The notes under the pieces were generated by a model, which ran no database searches, had not been told where the DNA came from, and saw nothing but the letters and a program-made list of their open reading frames with translations. A program made the translations under genes and the position numbers. DNA of 64,000 bases from Pontiella agarivorans (GTDB taxonomy: Bacteria > Verrucomicrobiota > Kiritimatiellia > Kiritimatiellales > Pontiellaceae): NCBI RefSeq assembly GCF_034531395.1, contig NZ_JARVCO010000002.1, forward strand, positions 434,001 to 498,000. Direction: 5' to 3'. Positions 26,095-34,532 of the stretch are shown here, in pieces; within the stretch, counting starts at the first letter, position 1, and each line of letters opens with the position of its first letter.

Positions 26095-26208
26095 CCTTAT
26101 TTGACCCACCTTAATCTGAGGCGCGCCATTACGAAAGCAAATCGTGCGACAGTCTATATAGGACCATATTTGTTTGCGGCGCTTCGGACCTTTTCGTATG
26201 GTGTTGCT
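26095..26208. promoter_or_regulatory. Divergent promoter region between the kinase array and the glycine cleavage genes
   Basis: 114 bp between two divergent starts, so both promoters should lie here. No glycine-riboswitch core and no confident -35/-10 pair could be recognised. Confidence 0.4.
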
Positions 26209-27294
26209 ATGATGAAGAAAACGCCGCTGCATACGCAGCATCAGCAATTGGGCGCCCGTATGGGGGAATTCGGCGGATGGGATATGCCGATTCAGTATGC
26301 GGGTATTCTCGATGAACACGATCATACCCGGAATCACGCTTCCGTATTTGATATCTGCCACATGGGCGAATTTGAACTTTATGGAAAAACTGCGCTCCGG
26401 GATCTGGAACATCTACTGACCTGCAACATCCGGTCTTTAAAAATCGGGCAGGTTCGCTATGGCTTCATGCTGAATGAAGCGGGAGGAGTGATGGATGATC
26501 TTACCTGCTATCGGCTGGATGAAAACCGCTACATGCTGGTCGTCAATGCCGGAACGCTCGAAAAGGATGCGGAATGGATTCAGAGTCACCTGTCCGCCGA
26601 AACGATTTTTGTCGATCTCTCGGCCGAGACCGCCAAGCTGGATGTCCAAGGTCCGGAATCGCGCGATGTGCTTGAAGAGGTATTCGGCTGCACTCTTCCG
26701 GAGCTCGAATATTTCCGGTTCAAAGAGTTCCATGCCTGCGAAGCTTCAACCATCATCAGCCGGACCGGCTATACCGGCGAACTGGGCTACGAAATCTATC
26801 TGCCGAACGATGCTGCGATCCGGTTGTGGGAAAAGCTGGTGGCGCATCCCTATTGCGAACCTGCCGGCCTCGGCGCGCGCGATACACTGCGTCTGGAAAT
26901 GGGCTATGCGCTTTATGGCCATGAGTTGAATGAAGAGCGTTCCCCCTCCGAAATGACGCGCGGTCTGTTTATTGATCGAAATAAGCAATATATCGGAAAA
27001 CAACGTGTCATGCAGGATCTTGGAGAACCGCAGAATCTGTTGGTCGGTCTCAGGTTTCAATCAAAACGGGCTGCTCGTGAGGGCGATAAGGTTTTTTCCG
27101 GGGACCGCGAAATCGGTGTTGTCACCAGTGGATCGCTGGCCCCGAGTCTGGGGGTAGCCGTTGCCATGGGATATGTTGAACATGCTTTTTCCAGGGTCGG
27201 GAAAGAGCTGGAAGTTGAAATCCGCGGCCGGCGTTTTCCAGCCGAAATCGTTGATCTGCCGTTTTATAAAAAAGGAACCGCAAGGGTATCATGA
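26209..27294 (+). CDS. gcvT: Aminomethyltransferase, glycine cleavage T protein
   Basis: 361 residues. Transfers the methylene group from the aminomethyl-lipoyl H protein to tetrahydrofolate, releasing ammonia. The N-terminal TPLHTQHQQLGARMGEFGGW block, SVFDICHMGE, and the RTGYTGELGYEIY block (about 178-190) are diagnostic. The start was placed at tandem ATG codons at 26209/26212; an open extension to 26101 would use most of the divergent spacer and lacks homologous sequence. The stop overlaps the gcvPA start by four bases. Confidence 0.93.
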   Translation: MMKKTPLHTQHQQLGARMGEFGGWDMPIQYAGILDEHDHTRNHASVFDICHMGEFELYGKTALRDLEHLLTCNIRSLKIGQVRYGFMLNEAGGVMDDLTCYRLDENRYMLVVNAGTLEKDAEWIQSHLSAETIFVDLSAETAKLDVQGPESRDVLEEVFGCTLPELEYFRFKEFHACEASTIISRTGYTGELGYEIYLPNDAAIRLWEKLVAHPYCEPAGLGARDTLRLEMGYALYGHELNEERSPSEMTRGLFIDRNKQYIGKQRVMQDLGEPQNLLVGLRFQSKRAAREGDKVFSGDREIGVVTSGSLAPSLGVAVAMGYVEHAFSRVGKELEVEIRGRRFPAEIVDLPFYKKGTARVS

Positions 27295-28640
27295 AAAAAA
27301 CGCCATTCTGTGCAACGAGTGAGCTGGATCAGCAGGCGATGTTTGAGACGCTTGGAATTCAGGATTATGATGACCTGTTCGAGGCGATTCCGGACGAGCT
27401 GAAGCCCGGTGAGCTGGATATTCCTGAAGGACTCTCCGAAATGGAGATGATGCAGCACATCCGCAGGATTGCTTCTAAAAACTCCACTGACCTGGTGAAT
27501 TTCTGCGGCGCGGGATTTTATGATCATTATATTCCGGCGGCCGTAAATGCGTTGGCGAGCCGCGGCGAGTTTTACACAGCTTATACTCCGTATCAGCCGG
27601 AAGCATCGCAGGGGACGCTGCAGGCGGCGTTTGAATATCAGACCGCGATCTGCCGTCTCACGGGGATGGAGGTGGCCAATGCCTCGCTGTTCGATGGGGG
27701 AACGGCGCTGATTGAAGGTATTATGATGGCTTTGCGACAGACGCGCCGGAATAAAGTTCTGGTTGATGAAGGCGTAAATCCCATTTACCGTGAAATGCTT
27801 CGCTGTTATACGCAGAATCTTTCGGTCGATTATGAAGAGGTGAACCTTTCGCCGACCGGTATTGCCCATCGCAAAGTTTACCGTGAAGTGCTCGACGATT
27901 CCATCGGCGCCGTGGTGCTGCAGAATCCGAACTTTTTCGGCTGTCTCGACAATCTTTCCGATCTGATTGACGAAGTTCACGCGGTTAAAGCTCTGGCGAT
28001 TATGTCGGTTTATCCGATGGCGCTGTCGCATGTGGAAACACCCGGCGCAATGGGGGCGGATATTGTCACCGGGGAGGGGCAGAGTCTGGGGCTTCCGCTG
28101 AACTTCGGCGGGCCCTATCTGGGGTTTATGGCCACCCGTAAAAAACTGGTTCGCAAAATGCCGGGCCGTATTGTCGGCGAGACGGTAGACAATCAGGGCC
28201 GGCGCGGCTACGTGCTGACGCTTCAGGCGCGTGAGCAACATATCCGCCGTGAAAAGGCGACGTCGAATATCTGCTCGAATGTGCAGCTCTGCGCGCTGCG
28301 GGCAATCATTTATCTGTCGCTGATCGGTCGCGAGGGCTTCCGCGAGGTCGGCCGCGACTGCATGGATCGCGCTTCCTATGCCTGGCATAAACTGACGCAG
28401 ATCAATGGCGTGGAGCCCGCGTTCAACCGCCGTTTTTTTAATGAGTTTGCAGTTCGTCTGCCGAAGGATGCCTCGTCGGTTGTGAGTGCGCTGGTCGACC
28501 AGGGCATCGCTGCCGGTTTCCCGGTCGGGCGATACTATGAAGGCATGGACAACGTCCTCCTGCTTTCTTTCACCGAAAAGCGGACGAAAGAAGAGATCGA
28601 TATCATGGTGGCCAAACTCGAAAGTGCATTAAAGGCGTAA
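27291..28640 (+). CDS. gcvPA: Glycine dehydrogenase (decarboxylating) subunit 1
   Basis: 449 residues, the N-terminal half of the split P protein. N-terminal TPFCATSELDQQAMFETLG, then FCGAGFYDHYIPAAV, YTPYQPEASQGTLQ, and GGPYLGFMATRKKLVRKMPGRIVGET are signature blocks. It forms an alpha2beta2 complex with gcvPB to decarboxylate glycine. No gcvH lies between gcvT and gcvPA, where it often is, so H protein must be encoded elsewhere. Confidence 0.95.
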   Translation: MKKTPFCATSELDQQAMFETLGIQDYDDLFEAIPDELKPGELDIPEGLSEMEMMQHIRRIASKNSTDLVNFCGAGFYDHYIPAAVNALASRGEFYTAYTPYQPEASQGTLQAAFEYQTAICRLTGMEVANASLFDGGTALIEGIMMALRQTRRNKVLVDEGVNPIYREMLRCYTQNLSVDYEEVNLSPTGIAHRKVYREVLDDSIGAVVLQNPNFFGCLDNLSDLIDEVHAVKALAIMSVYPMALSHVETPGAMGADIVTGEGQSLGLPLNFGGPYLGFMATRKKLVRKMPGRIVGETVDNQGRRGYVLTLQAREQHIRREKATSNICSNVQLCALRAIIYLSLIGREGFREVGRDCMDRASYAWHKLTQINGVEPAFNRRFFNEFAVRLPKDASSVVSALVDQGIAAGFPVGRYYEGMDNVLLLSFTEKRTKEEIDIMVAKLESALKA

Positions 28641-28651
28641 GGAAATCCAAG

Positions 28652-30100
28652 ATGAAAACGATTTATGAAAAATCTTCGCCGGGGCGTCCCGGAATCCGGA
28701 TGTCTTCATTGAAAATTTCGGCGACGGAGGAGATTCCTACGAAGTATCTGCGGAGTGAGCCGGCGGAATTGCCGGAGGTTTCCGAGGCGGAGGTGGTGCG
28801 CCATTTTACGGCGTTGTCGCGGTTGAATTTTTCGGTGGACACGCATTTTTATCCGCTGGGTTCGTGCACGATGAAATACAACCCGAAAGCGTGTGAGGCG
28901 GCGGCGAACCTGCCGGAGCTGACGGAGGTACATCCGCTCTGGCCGCAGCTGCGCGGCGGGGGCATGCTGACGCAGGGATCGCTGGCGGTGCTGTATAACA
29001 CCGAACGGCTGCTGTCGGAGGCGACGGGACTCGATGAATTTACGCTGCAGCCGATGGCCGGGGCGCATGGCGAACTGACCGGTGTGATGATTATGGCGGC
29101 GTACCATAAAGACAAAGGGAATGCCGATAAGGATCATATTATCATTCCGGACTCGGCGCACGGCACCAATCCGGCCAGCGCGCAGGTGGCGGGCTATAAC
29201 GTGGTGACGATTCCGTCGGATGCAAACGGCGTAATGGATTTTGACCTTTTTATGGAAGCGTTGAATGAAAAAACAGCGGGGGTGATGTTGACGAGCCCGA
29301 ATACGCTGGGAGTTTTCAATCCGCGTATTAAGGAAATCTGTTCGGCGGTGCATGATGTCGACGGCCTGATGTATTACGACGGCGCAAACTTTAATGCCAT
29401 TATGGGTCGTTATCGGCCGGGCGACATGGGCTTTGATATCTGCCATCTGAATCTGCATAAATCCTTTGCGACGCCGCATGGCGGCGGCGGCCCCGGGGCC
29501 GGACCGGTGGGCGTGGTGGAAAAGCTTCGTCCATATCTACCGATTTCGCGGGTTGAGAAAACCAAGGACGGCACTTTTACGCTGAATTATGATGAGCCGA
29601 AGAGCATTGGATATATTGCGCCGTTCTACGGAAACTTCGGTATTATTGCGCGGGCCTATGCCTATATTCTTTCGCTGGGGCGTGACGGTATGCTGGGTAC
29701 GAGCAACCGGGCGGTGCTGAATGCAAACTATTTGCAGGAAAAGCTGCGGCCGCTTTTCGGGGAAAAATACAAAGGCCGCTGCATGCATGAGTTTGTATAT
29801 TCCGGGGATGTGCTGAAGCCGTATGGGGTGCATACGCTGGATTTGGCTAAAGGAATGATTGATCGGGGAATTCATCCGCCGACCGTTTATTTCCCCCTCA
29901 ATGTTTCCGAGGCGTTGATGGTGGAGCCGACGGAGAGCGAGGACCGGGATACGCTGGATCGCTTTGTTGAAGTGATGGAAGAGCTGTTTGAGTTGGCGAA
30001 GACGGAACCGGAGCAGTTGCATAAGGCACCGGTAAGCACACCGGTGGGGCGGCTGGATGAAGTGAAGGCTGCGCGCGATATGCGGCTCAGTCAGGAATGA
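28652..30100 (+). CDS. gcvPB: Glycine dehydrogenase (decarboxylating) subunit 2
   Basis: 482 residues, the PLP-bearing half of the split P protein. The blocks YPLGSCTMKYNPK, QPMAGAHGE, DSAHGTNPASA and the PLP Lys region HLNLHKSFATPHGGGGPG (Lys near residue 269) are present. Starts 11 bp after gcvPA and completes the gcvT-PA-PB unit. It contributes 5,10-methylene-THF, which folD in the same region uses. Confidence 0.95.
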   Translation: MKTIYEKSSPGRPGIRMSSLKISATEEIPTKYLRSEPAELPEVSEAEVVRHFTALSRLNFSVDTHFYPLGSCTMKYNPKACEAAANLPELTEVHPLWPQLRGGGMLTQGSLAVLYNTERLLSEATGLDEFTLQPMAGAHGELTGVMIMAAYHKDKGNADKDHIIIPDSAHGTNPASAQVAGYNVVTIPSDANGVMDFDLFMEALNEKTAGVMLTSPNTLGVFNPRIKEICSAVHDVDGLMYYDGANFNAIMGRYRPGDMGFDICHLNLHKSFATPHGGGGPGAGPVGVVEKLRPYLPISRVEKTKDGTFTLNYDEPKSIGYIAPFYGNFGIIARAYAYILSLGRDGMLGTSNRAVLNANYLQEKLRPLFGEKYKGRCMHEFVYSGDVLKPYGVHTLDLAKGMIDRGIHPPTVYFPLNVSEALMVEPTESEDRDTLDRFVEVMEELFELAKTEPEQLHKAPVSTPVGRLDEVKAARDMRLSQE

Positions 30101-30277
30101 ATTTCTGGTAACCGGATCCGTATTCAATATAGAAAGTCGTAAAGAATTCTATTTTTCCGGTCCTTGGAACGGGTTGTTCGTGACATAGCTGATTATATTG
30201 ATAATATTTTGAACATAATTCGACAGATAGGGTCTTACCTGTTTCAGTTGGTTAAATTAAATCAAGGAGAGTCTAAC

Positions 30278-30475
30278 ATGAAGAAAGTACTGAGTGTCGC
30301 ACTGGTAGCATTGTTTGTTGCAGGAACGTCTGCATTTGCCGGCGAAAGCTGCTGCGCGAAAAAAACAGCGAAAACGGAATGCTCGAAAGAAAAATCCTGC
30401 TCCAAAGACGCTGCTAAAAAATGCAGCGCGGATAAGAAAGAATGCAGCAGCAAAAAAGAGTGCACCAAGAAATAG
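30278..30475 (+). CDS. Small secreted Cys/Lys-rich protein
   Basis: 65 residues; not a family I recognise by name. A signal peptide (KKVLSVALVALFVAGTSAFA) is followed by a 44-residue mature part with seven Cys, including a CC pair, in repeated K/S-rich spacings such as SCSKDAAKKCSADKKEC. It has hardly any hydrophobic core and so is probably a disordered metal-binding or thiol-bearing periplasmic peptide. Start at 30278 follows an AAGGAGAG ribosome site. It has its own terminator 24 bp downstream, indicating a short monocistronic transcript. Confidence 0.75.
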   Translation: MKKVLSVALVALFVAGTSAFAGESCCAKKTAKTECSKEKSCSKDAAKKCSADKKECSSKKECTKK

Positions 30476-30498
30476 TTGATTCTGTTTTGCATGTTTGA

Positions 30499-30528
30499 AA
30501 ACCCTTCCGGAACCGGGAGGGTTTTTTT
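30499..30528 (+). terminator. Rho-independent terminator after the Cys/Lys-rich peptide gene
   Basis: Stem AACCCTTCCGG / CCGGGAGGGTT with a two-base loop and one weak pair, followed by seven T. Confidence 0.88.
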
Positions 30529-30532
30529 ATTA

Positions 30533-30547
30533 TTCCAGTCTTTGGAA
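30533..30547. repeat. TTCCA-N5-TGGAA palindrome, copy 7
   Basis: Exact copy, centre GTCTT, five bases after a terminator T-run. A one-mismatch copy (TTCCG) lies at 30155-30169 in the gap before the small peptide gene. Confidence 0.8.
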
Positions 30548-30669
30548 GGTTTCTGAGGTTGGTGGCTGCGAGCGGGCAGGTTTCCAATTTCCGGAAAAAA
30601 GGGAAATCGGGTTTGCGGCGCGGGTGGGGCGGCGGTATTGTTTAACGCGTCTGGAAAACGGATGGAAAA

Positions 30670-31065
30670 ATGGATGATGAGGATTTCAGGAATAGGGATG
30701 ATGCGGCCAGACCGCCGCATATTTTCAGCCCGGATGCAAGTGAGCGTAACTGGGCGATGGCCTGTCATCTTTCGGCGGTAGGCGGTTACCTGTTGCCTTA
30801 TGTCCTGGCTCAGTTTGTGATTCCGCTGGTGATCTGGCTGATGAAGCGTGACAGCGGCGCGTTTATTGATGCGCAGGGCAAAGAAACGGTTAATTTTCAG
30901 CTCAGCCTGTTGCTGTATGCGGTTGTGCTTACGCTGTCGGTGATCGGTTTGCTGTTGCTTCTTCCGTTGGTCATTTTCGGGTTTGTCTGTCCGATTGTCG
31001 GTGCCGTGAAAGCGAGTGAGGGACGCGAGTTCCGGTATCCGCTGTGTATTCATTTTATTAAATAG
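30670..31065 (+). CDS. DUF4870 domain membrane protein
   Basis: 131 residues. The N-terminal 30 residues are acidic and polar, then ERNWAMACHLSAVGGYLLPYVLAQFVIPLVIWL, the FIDAQGKETVNFQ hinge and a last hydrophobic pair, the typical DUF4870 (Tic20-like fold) layout of three to four helices. Function of this family is unknown. It lies 23 bp before folD in the same direction. Confidence 0.85.
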   Translation: MDDEDFRNRDDAARPPHIFSPDASERNWAMACHLSAVGGYLLPYVLAQFVIPLVIWLMKRDSGAFIDAQGKETVNFQLSLLLYAVVLTLSVIGLLLLLPLVIFGFVCPIVGAVKASEGREFRYPLCIHFIK

Positions 31066-31088
31066 AGCATTCAGGAGAATGGATTTAG

Positions 31089-31976
31089 ATGTCAGCAGAA
31101 CGTATTGATGGAAAACAGATTGCCGCAGATATCCGGGCAGAACTTAAAGCAGAGGTTGCCGCGTTGAAAGAGCGGGGCATTGTTCCGGGGCTGGGCGTGA
31201 TCCTGGTGGGCGAAGATCCGGCGTCGAAATCCTATGTTTCCGCAAAAGAAAAAGCGTGCGAAGCAATCGGCATTTTTTCTGATGACAACCGGCTTCCGGC
31301 TGAAACCACGCAGGAGGAGCTGCTGGCGGTGGTGGAACGTATGAACCACGATCCGAAAATCAACGGTATTCTGGTGCAGCTTCCGTTGCCTGGCCATATT
31401 GATGAATCGGCCGTGCTGCTGGCGATTGATCCGGACAAAGATGTTGACGGATTTCACCCGATGAATGTGGGTAAAATGATGATTGGCGAAGAGGCGTTTC
31501 TGCCTTGTACCCCGCATGGCGTCGTGCAGATGCTGATGCGCAGCGGGGTGGAAACCGAGGGTGCGCATGTGGTTGTGGTGGGCCGCAGCAATATCGTTGG
31601 AAAGCCGGTGGCCAATATGCTGCTGCAGAAAAAAGAGGGGGCGAATGCCACGGTCACGCTGTGTCATACCCGTACGAAAGATCTCGCTTCGCATGTCAAA
31701 CAGGCGGATATCATTATTGCGGCTTCGGGTCGGCCGAATACCATTACGGCGGAAATGGTGAAAGACGGCGCGGTGGTCATTGATGTCGGCGTGAATCGGG
31801 TGGAGGATGCTTCCCGGGAGCGTGGGTATCGCCTGGTGGGGGATGTGGATTTTGAGGAAGTCAGTAAGGTGGCATCGAAAATTACGCCGGTTCCGGGGGG
31901 GGTTGGGCCGATGACCATTACCATGCTTTTGTTTAATACCGTTGAGTCGGCAAAACGTGCAAACAGAATTGACTGA
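31089..31976 (+). CDS. folD: Methylene-THF dehydrogenase / methenyl-THF cyclohydrolase
   Basis: 295 residues. Interconverts 5,10-methylene-THF and 10-formyl-THF with NADP+. The blocks VGEDPASKSYVSAKEKA with the catalytic Lys, LVQLPLPGHID, DKDVDGFHPMNVGK and the nucleotide-binding VVVGRSNIVGKPVANMLLQ are canonical. GGAG precedes the ATG. Together with gcvTPAPB and folE it makes this part of the window rich in one-carbon functions. Confidence 0.96.
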   Translation: MSAERIDGKQIAADIRAELKAEVAALKERGIVPGLGVILVGEDPASKSYVSAKEKACEAIGIFSDDNRLPAETTQEELLAVVERMNHDPKINGILVQLPLPGHIDESAVLLAIDPDKDVDGFHPMNVGKMMIGEEAFLPCTPHGVVQMLMRSGVETEGAHVVVVGRSNIVGKPVANMLLQKKEGANATVTLCHTRTKDLASHVKQADIIIAASGRPNTITAEMVKDGAVVIDVGVNRVEDASRERGYRLVGDVDFEEVSKVASKITPVPGGVGPMTITMLLFNTVESAKRANRID

Positions 31977-32024
31977 GTTTTACAGGGGTGTAAACAACAA
32001 CTAACCAAATGAAGGAGTCATCGT

Positions 32025-32534
32025 ATGATCTCAAAGAAAATGCAGAAGGAACTGAATCAGCAGGTGAACAGAGAATTCTATTCCGCGTATATGTATCTGG
32101 CGATGTCGGCTTACTGTAATACGATCGGCCTGCCGGGGTTTGCGCACTGGATGCGTATGCAGTATGAGGAAGAGAGCATGCATGTGACCAAGATGTATGA
32201 CTATATTCTCGGCCAGGGAGGAGAGATACATCTTCTCGCTATAGAGGAACCGGTAAAAGAATACGGATCCCCGCTGGAGGTATTCGAAAAAACGTTGGAG
32301 CATGAGCAGTATGTCACCAGCCTGATTCATAAACTGATGGATCTGGCGGTGCAGGAAAAAGATTATGCAACGCAGACCTTCCTTCAGTGGTATGTAACTG
32401 AACAGGTTGAAGAGGAAGCAAACGTGAATGATATTCTGGCCCCGCTGCGTATGGTGGGCGAGGATAAAGGCGGATTGATGATGATTGATCAACAACTGGC
32501 CGGACGTGCGGCTCCGACCCCGCTTCCTGCATAA
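32025..32534 (+). CDS. ftnA: Bacterial non-heme ferritin
   Basis: 169 residues, iron storage. The four-helix fold is recognisable from QVNREFYSAYMYLAMSAYC, the ferroxidase residues in MRMQYEEESMHVTKMYDY (about 45-62), and FLQWYVTEQVEEEANVNDIL (about 123-142). Length is that of FtnA. AAGGAG precedes the ATG. Bacterioferritin is excluded because the heme Met context is absent. Confidence 0.92.
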   Translation: MISKKMQKELNQQVNREFYSAYMYLAMSAYCNTIGLPGFAHWMRMQYEEESMHVTKMYDYILGQGGEIHLLAIEEPVKEYGSPLEVFEKTLEHEQYVTSLIHKLMDLAVQEKDYATQTFLQWYVTEQVEEEANVNDILAPLRMVGEDKGGLMMIDQQLAGRAAPTPLPA

Positions 32535-32552
32535 TTATTACGGAGATAAACG

Positions 32553-33341
32553 ATGAGAAAGACGGTTGTTGCAGGATTGATTGTTTTAATGGCTTCCGCT
32601 TCGGCATTTGCATCGCGTAAAGATGAAATTACGCTGGTGATGGTTCCGCGGGAGGACAACGTGGTCCGTGTGGGGCTCGATTTGGCTAACCGATATCCCA
32701 CGCTGCTGGTCAGCTATAAGGTCAACGGCGGTGTCGCATCGCTGCACGGCTGGACCGGCAAGGAATGGGTGAATATTGCAGTTGATGCATTCAAAGCGGG
32801 CGATTTTTTCCGTACGGGACCGGATTCGGCGTTGATTATCGATGAGGATAATGCGCTGGCGGATTCGCTGCTTCCCGCTGAGGACTGGTGCCCGGCCGTC
32901 TATAAAATTACGACCACGGAGACCCGGCCGCTGCTGCATCTGACCGGGCAGTATTACGACTTCGGATACAAGGATTGGAAGTGGTTCTGTGAGAACTATA
33001 AAATGTCTATGGAAGCCATCAATCCGGAGGGGTTGAATGTGGCCTGGTATCACAAACGCTTCAGCGACAACCTTAAAAATAAGCCGGTGGCAGCGGATGA
33101 CCTGAAATTCTGGATGGCCGTGCGCCATCCGCTGCCTGCGGTGACGGAAGCCGTGGTTGAAAACGAGCGGGCGGCGGAAACAAATTCAGTTGAATCCGCT
33201 GTGCAGCCCGAAATGGAAACGCCGGAAGATGCCATGCTCATGAATCCGCTGACGAATGAAGTTCCGGAAGCAGTCGTTGTCGGTTCGGATAAGGTTGAAG
33301 ATCTGAAAAAAGACGCCGGGGAGGCGCGGGATGATAGGTAA
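32553..33341 (+). CDS. Unrecognised exported protein
   Basis: 262 residues; no family recognised. A clear signal peptide (about 1-20, ending ASAFA) is followed by a beta-rich region of about 180 residues with several Trp and Tyr clusters (LHGWTGKEWVNI, YDFGYKDWKWFCENY) and a low-complexity acidic C-terminal tail of about 80 residues (repeated ETN/PE/EVPEA). One possible reading is a periplasmic sugar- or envelope-binding protein, but nothing in the sequence proves it. The stop overlaps the next lipoprotein gene by 11 bp, so the two are probably produced together. Confidence 0.7.
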   Translation: MRKTVVAGLIVLMASASAFASRKDEITLVMVPREDNVVRVGLDLANRYPTLLVSYKVNGGVASLHGWTGKEWVNIAVDAFKAGDFFRTGPDSALIIDEDNALADSLLPAEDWCPAVYKITTTETRPLLHLTGQYYDFGYKDWKWFCENYKMSMEAINPEGLNVAWYHKRFSDNLKNKPVAADDLKFWMAVRHPLPAVTEAVVENERAAETNSVESAVQPEMETPEDAMLMNPLTNEVPEAVVVGSDKVEDLKKDAGEARDDR

Positions 33342-33654
33342 GATTCTTTCAGGATCTCTTCTGTTGCTTTCGCTCGCATTTTCCTGGGGTTGTGCTTCCG
33401 CCCCGGAACAACCCGAACACCGTCCGAAACTGGGGATTGCCCAGAACAGCGATGGGGTAGTGACGTTTGCCATCAGTACGGAGAAAGATTATATCTATGC
33501 TCTCTACTATGAAGATCCGGAAACCCGTGCATGGAAGCTTATTCCGGGCTGTGAAAATATACGGGGAACAGGGGGGCAGGTTGAGGTGCAGAAAACGTTT
33601 AAGTCGCGTGGTCCTCTGCCTTCATTCACGGTACGGCACACACGGGTCAATTAG
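33331..33654 (+). CDS. Small lipoprotein, unrecognised
   Basis: 107 residues. N-terminal lipoprotein signal with lipobox SWGC (Cys about residue 21), then a mature part of about 85 residues with no known domain; the C-terminal half contains TRAWKLIPGCENIRGTGGQVEVQ and is predicted beta-rich by eye. It starts inside the end of the upstream exported-protein gene, indicating coupling, and ends in a 4-bp stop overlap with the convergent EEP gene. Confidence 0.7.
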   Translation: MIGKILSGSLLLLSLAFSWGCASAPEQPEHRPKLGIAQNSDGVVTFAISTEKDYIYALYYEDPETRAWKLIPGCENIRGTGGQVEVQKTFKSRGPLPSFTVRHTRVN

Positions 33655-34532
33655 TCGGTTTTGAAGGTGGTCAGAACGGGACGGTGGTCGGATGCAGCAT
33701 AGGTTAGCGGATGTCTGATCACCGTTGATTTTTCGGGGACGACATCATTGAGCATGACCGCGTTGGCAAAGAAATAGTCGAAACGGGTGTGCAGTTCTGC
33801 TGATGAATCATAATAGGTCCAGGCATCACCGCCCGGTTCCTGAGGCCGGAGATCAAAAAGGTTTTTACGCGATTTTCCGGTAACTTCACGTATTGCGGCC
33901 GAATTCGGGTTGTCATTCATATCGCCGGTAACGAGCAGTTTGCAATCGGGATCTTTATCCAGAATACGGCGTACCACTTTATTCAGCAACCGGGCTTCAT
34001 TGCGCCGCATTTCGGTCTGACCGAGCCGGTTGTAGATCTTGGATTTCAGGTGGGCATTGAGCAGGTGGAATGAATAGGTTTCTGAGATCTGAATCTGCGT
34101 TTCGAGGAAGCCTCGAGCCACCGGCAGCCGTGCCTTTCCGATGGAATACCATTCGTTGGTATGGTGCGTACTGTCCATGATTGGATAGCGGCTCAGTACG
34201 GCCAGGTTGTTGTCGTATCGGCCGCGTTGCAGAAGTTCCACATATTCATACTGTACACCCTGTGTTTTAAGCCATGCCTGTAATGCATGAAGGTAGGTTT
34301 CGTTTCCGATTTCCTGAACGGCGAGAATATCGGGATTCGCTTCACTGATAATCCGGGCAACGGCACGGCATTCGGAGTCCGGTTTCGGATCGTCTGCTCT
34401 GCCATCTCCATCGCGGTCGAGCAAGGTGAAGTTTCTGAGGTTGTATGTCATCACCGTAAATTCCCGGGTCTGCGCCGAGGACCCGGACAAAACCAGGATG
34501 CTAAGCAGGATTTTCAATACGTTCGGCAACAT
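33651..34532 (-). CDS. Endonuclease/exonuclease/phosphatase family protein, exported
   Basis: 293 residues from the ATG at 34532. A hydrophobic signal segment (about 1-20) precedes FTVMTYNLRNF, NPDILAVQEIG (metal Glu), the LNAHLKSK block, LVTGDMNDNP and the catalytic His in ASDHRPVLTTF. All EEP metal and catalytic residues are present. Substrate may be extracellular nucleic acid, phospholipid or phosphoesters. It overlaps the end of the upstream TPR gene by about 30 bp, so it is transcribed with it. Confidence 0.85.
   Translation of the reverse strand: MLPNVLKILLSILVLSGSSAQTREFTVMTYNLRNFTLLDRDGDGRADDPKPDSECRAVARIISEANPDILAVQEIGNETYLHALQAWLKTQGVQYEYVELLQRGRYDNNLAVLSRYPIMDSTHHTNEWYSIGKARLPVARGFLETQIQISETYSFHLLNAHLKSKIYNRLGQTEMRRNEARLLNKVVRRILDKDPDCKLLVTGDMNDNPNSAAIREVTGKSRKNLFDLRPQEPGGDAWTYYDSSAELHTRFDYFFANAVMLNDVVPEKSTVIRHPLTYAASDHRPVLTTFKTD

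Noticed and set aside
26095-26208. Glycine riboswitch upstream of gcvT
   Set aside because: The conserved glycine-riboswitch core could not be found in this 114-bp gap.
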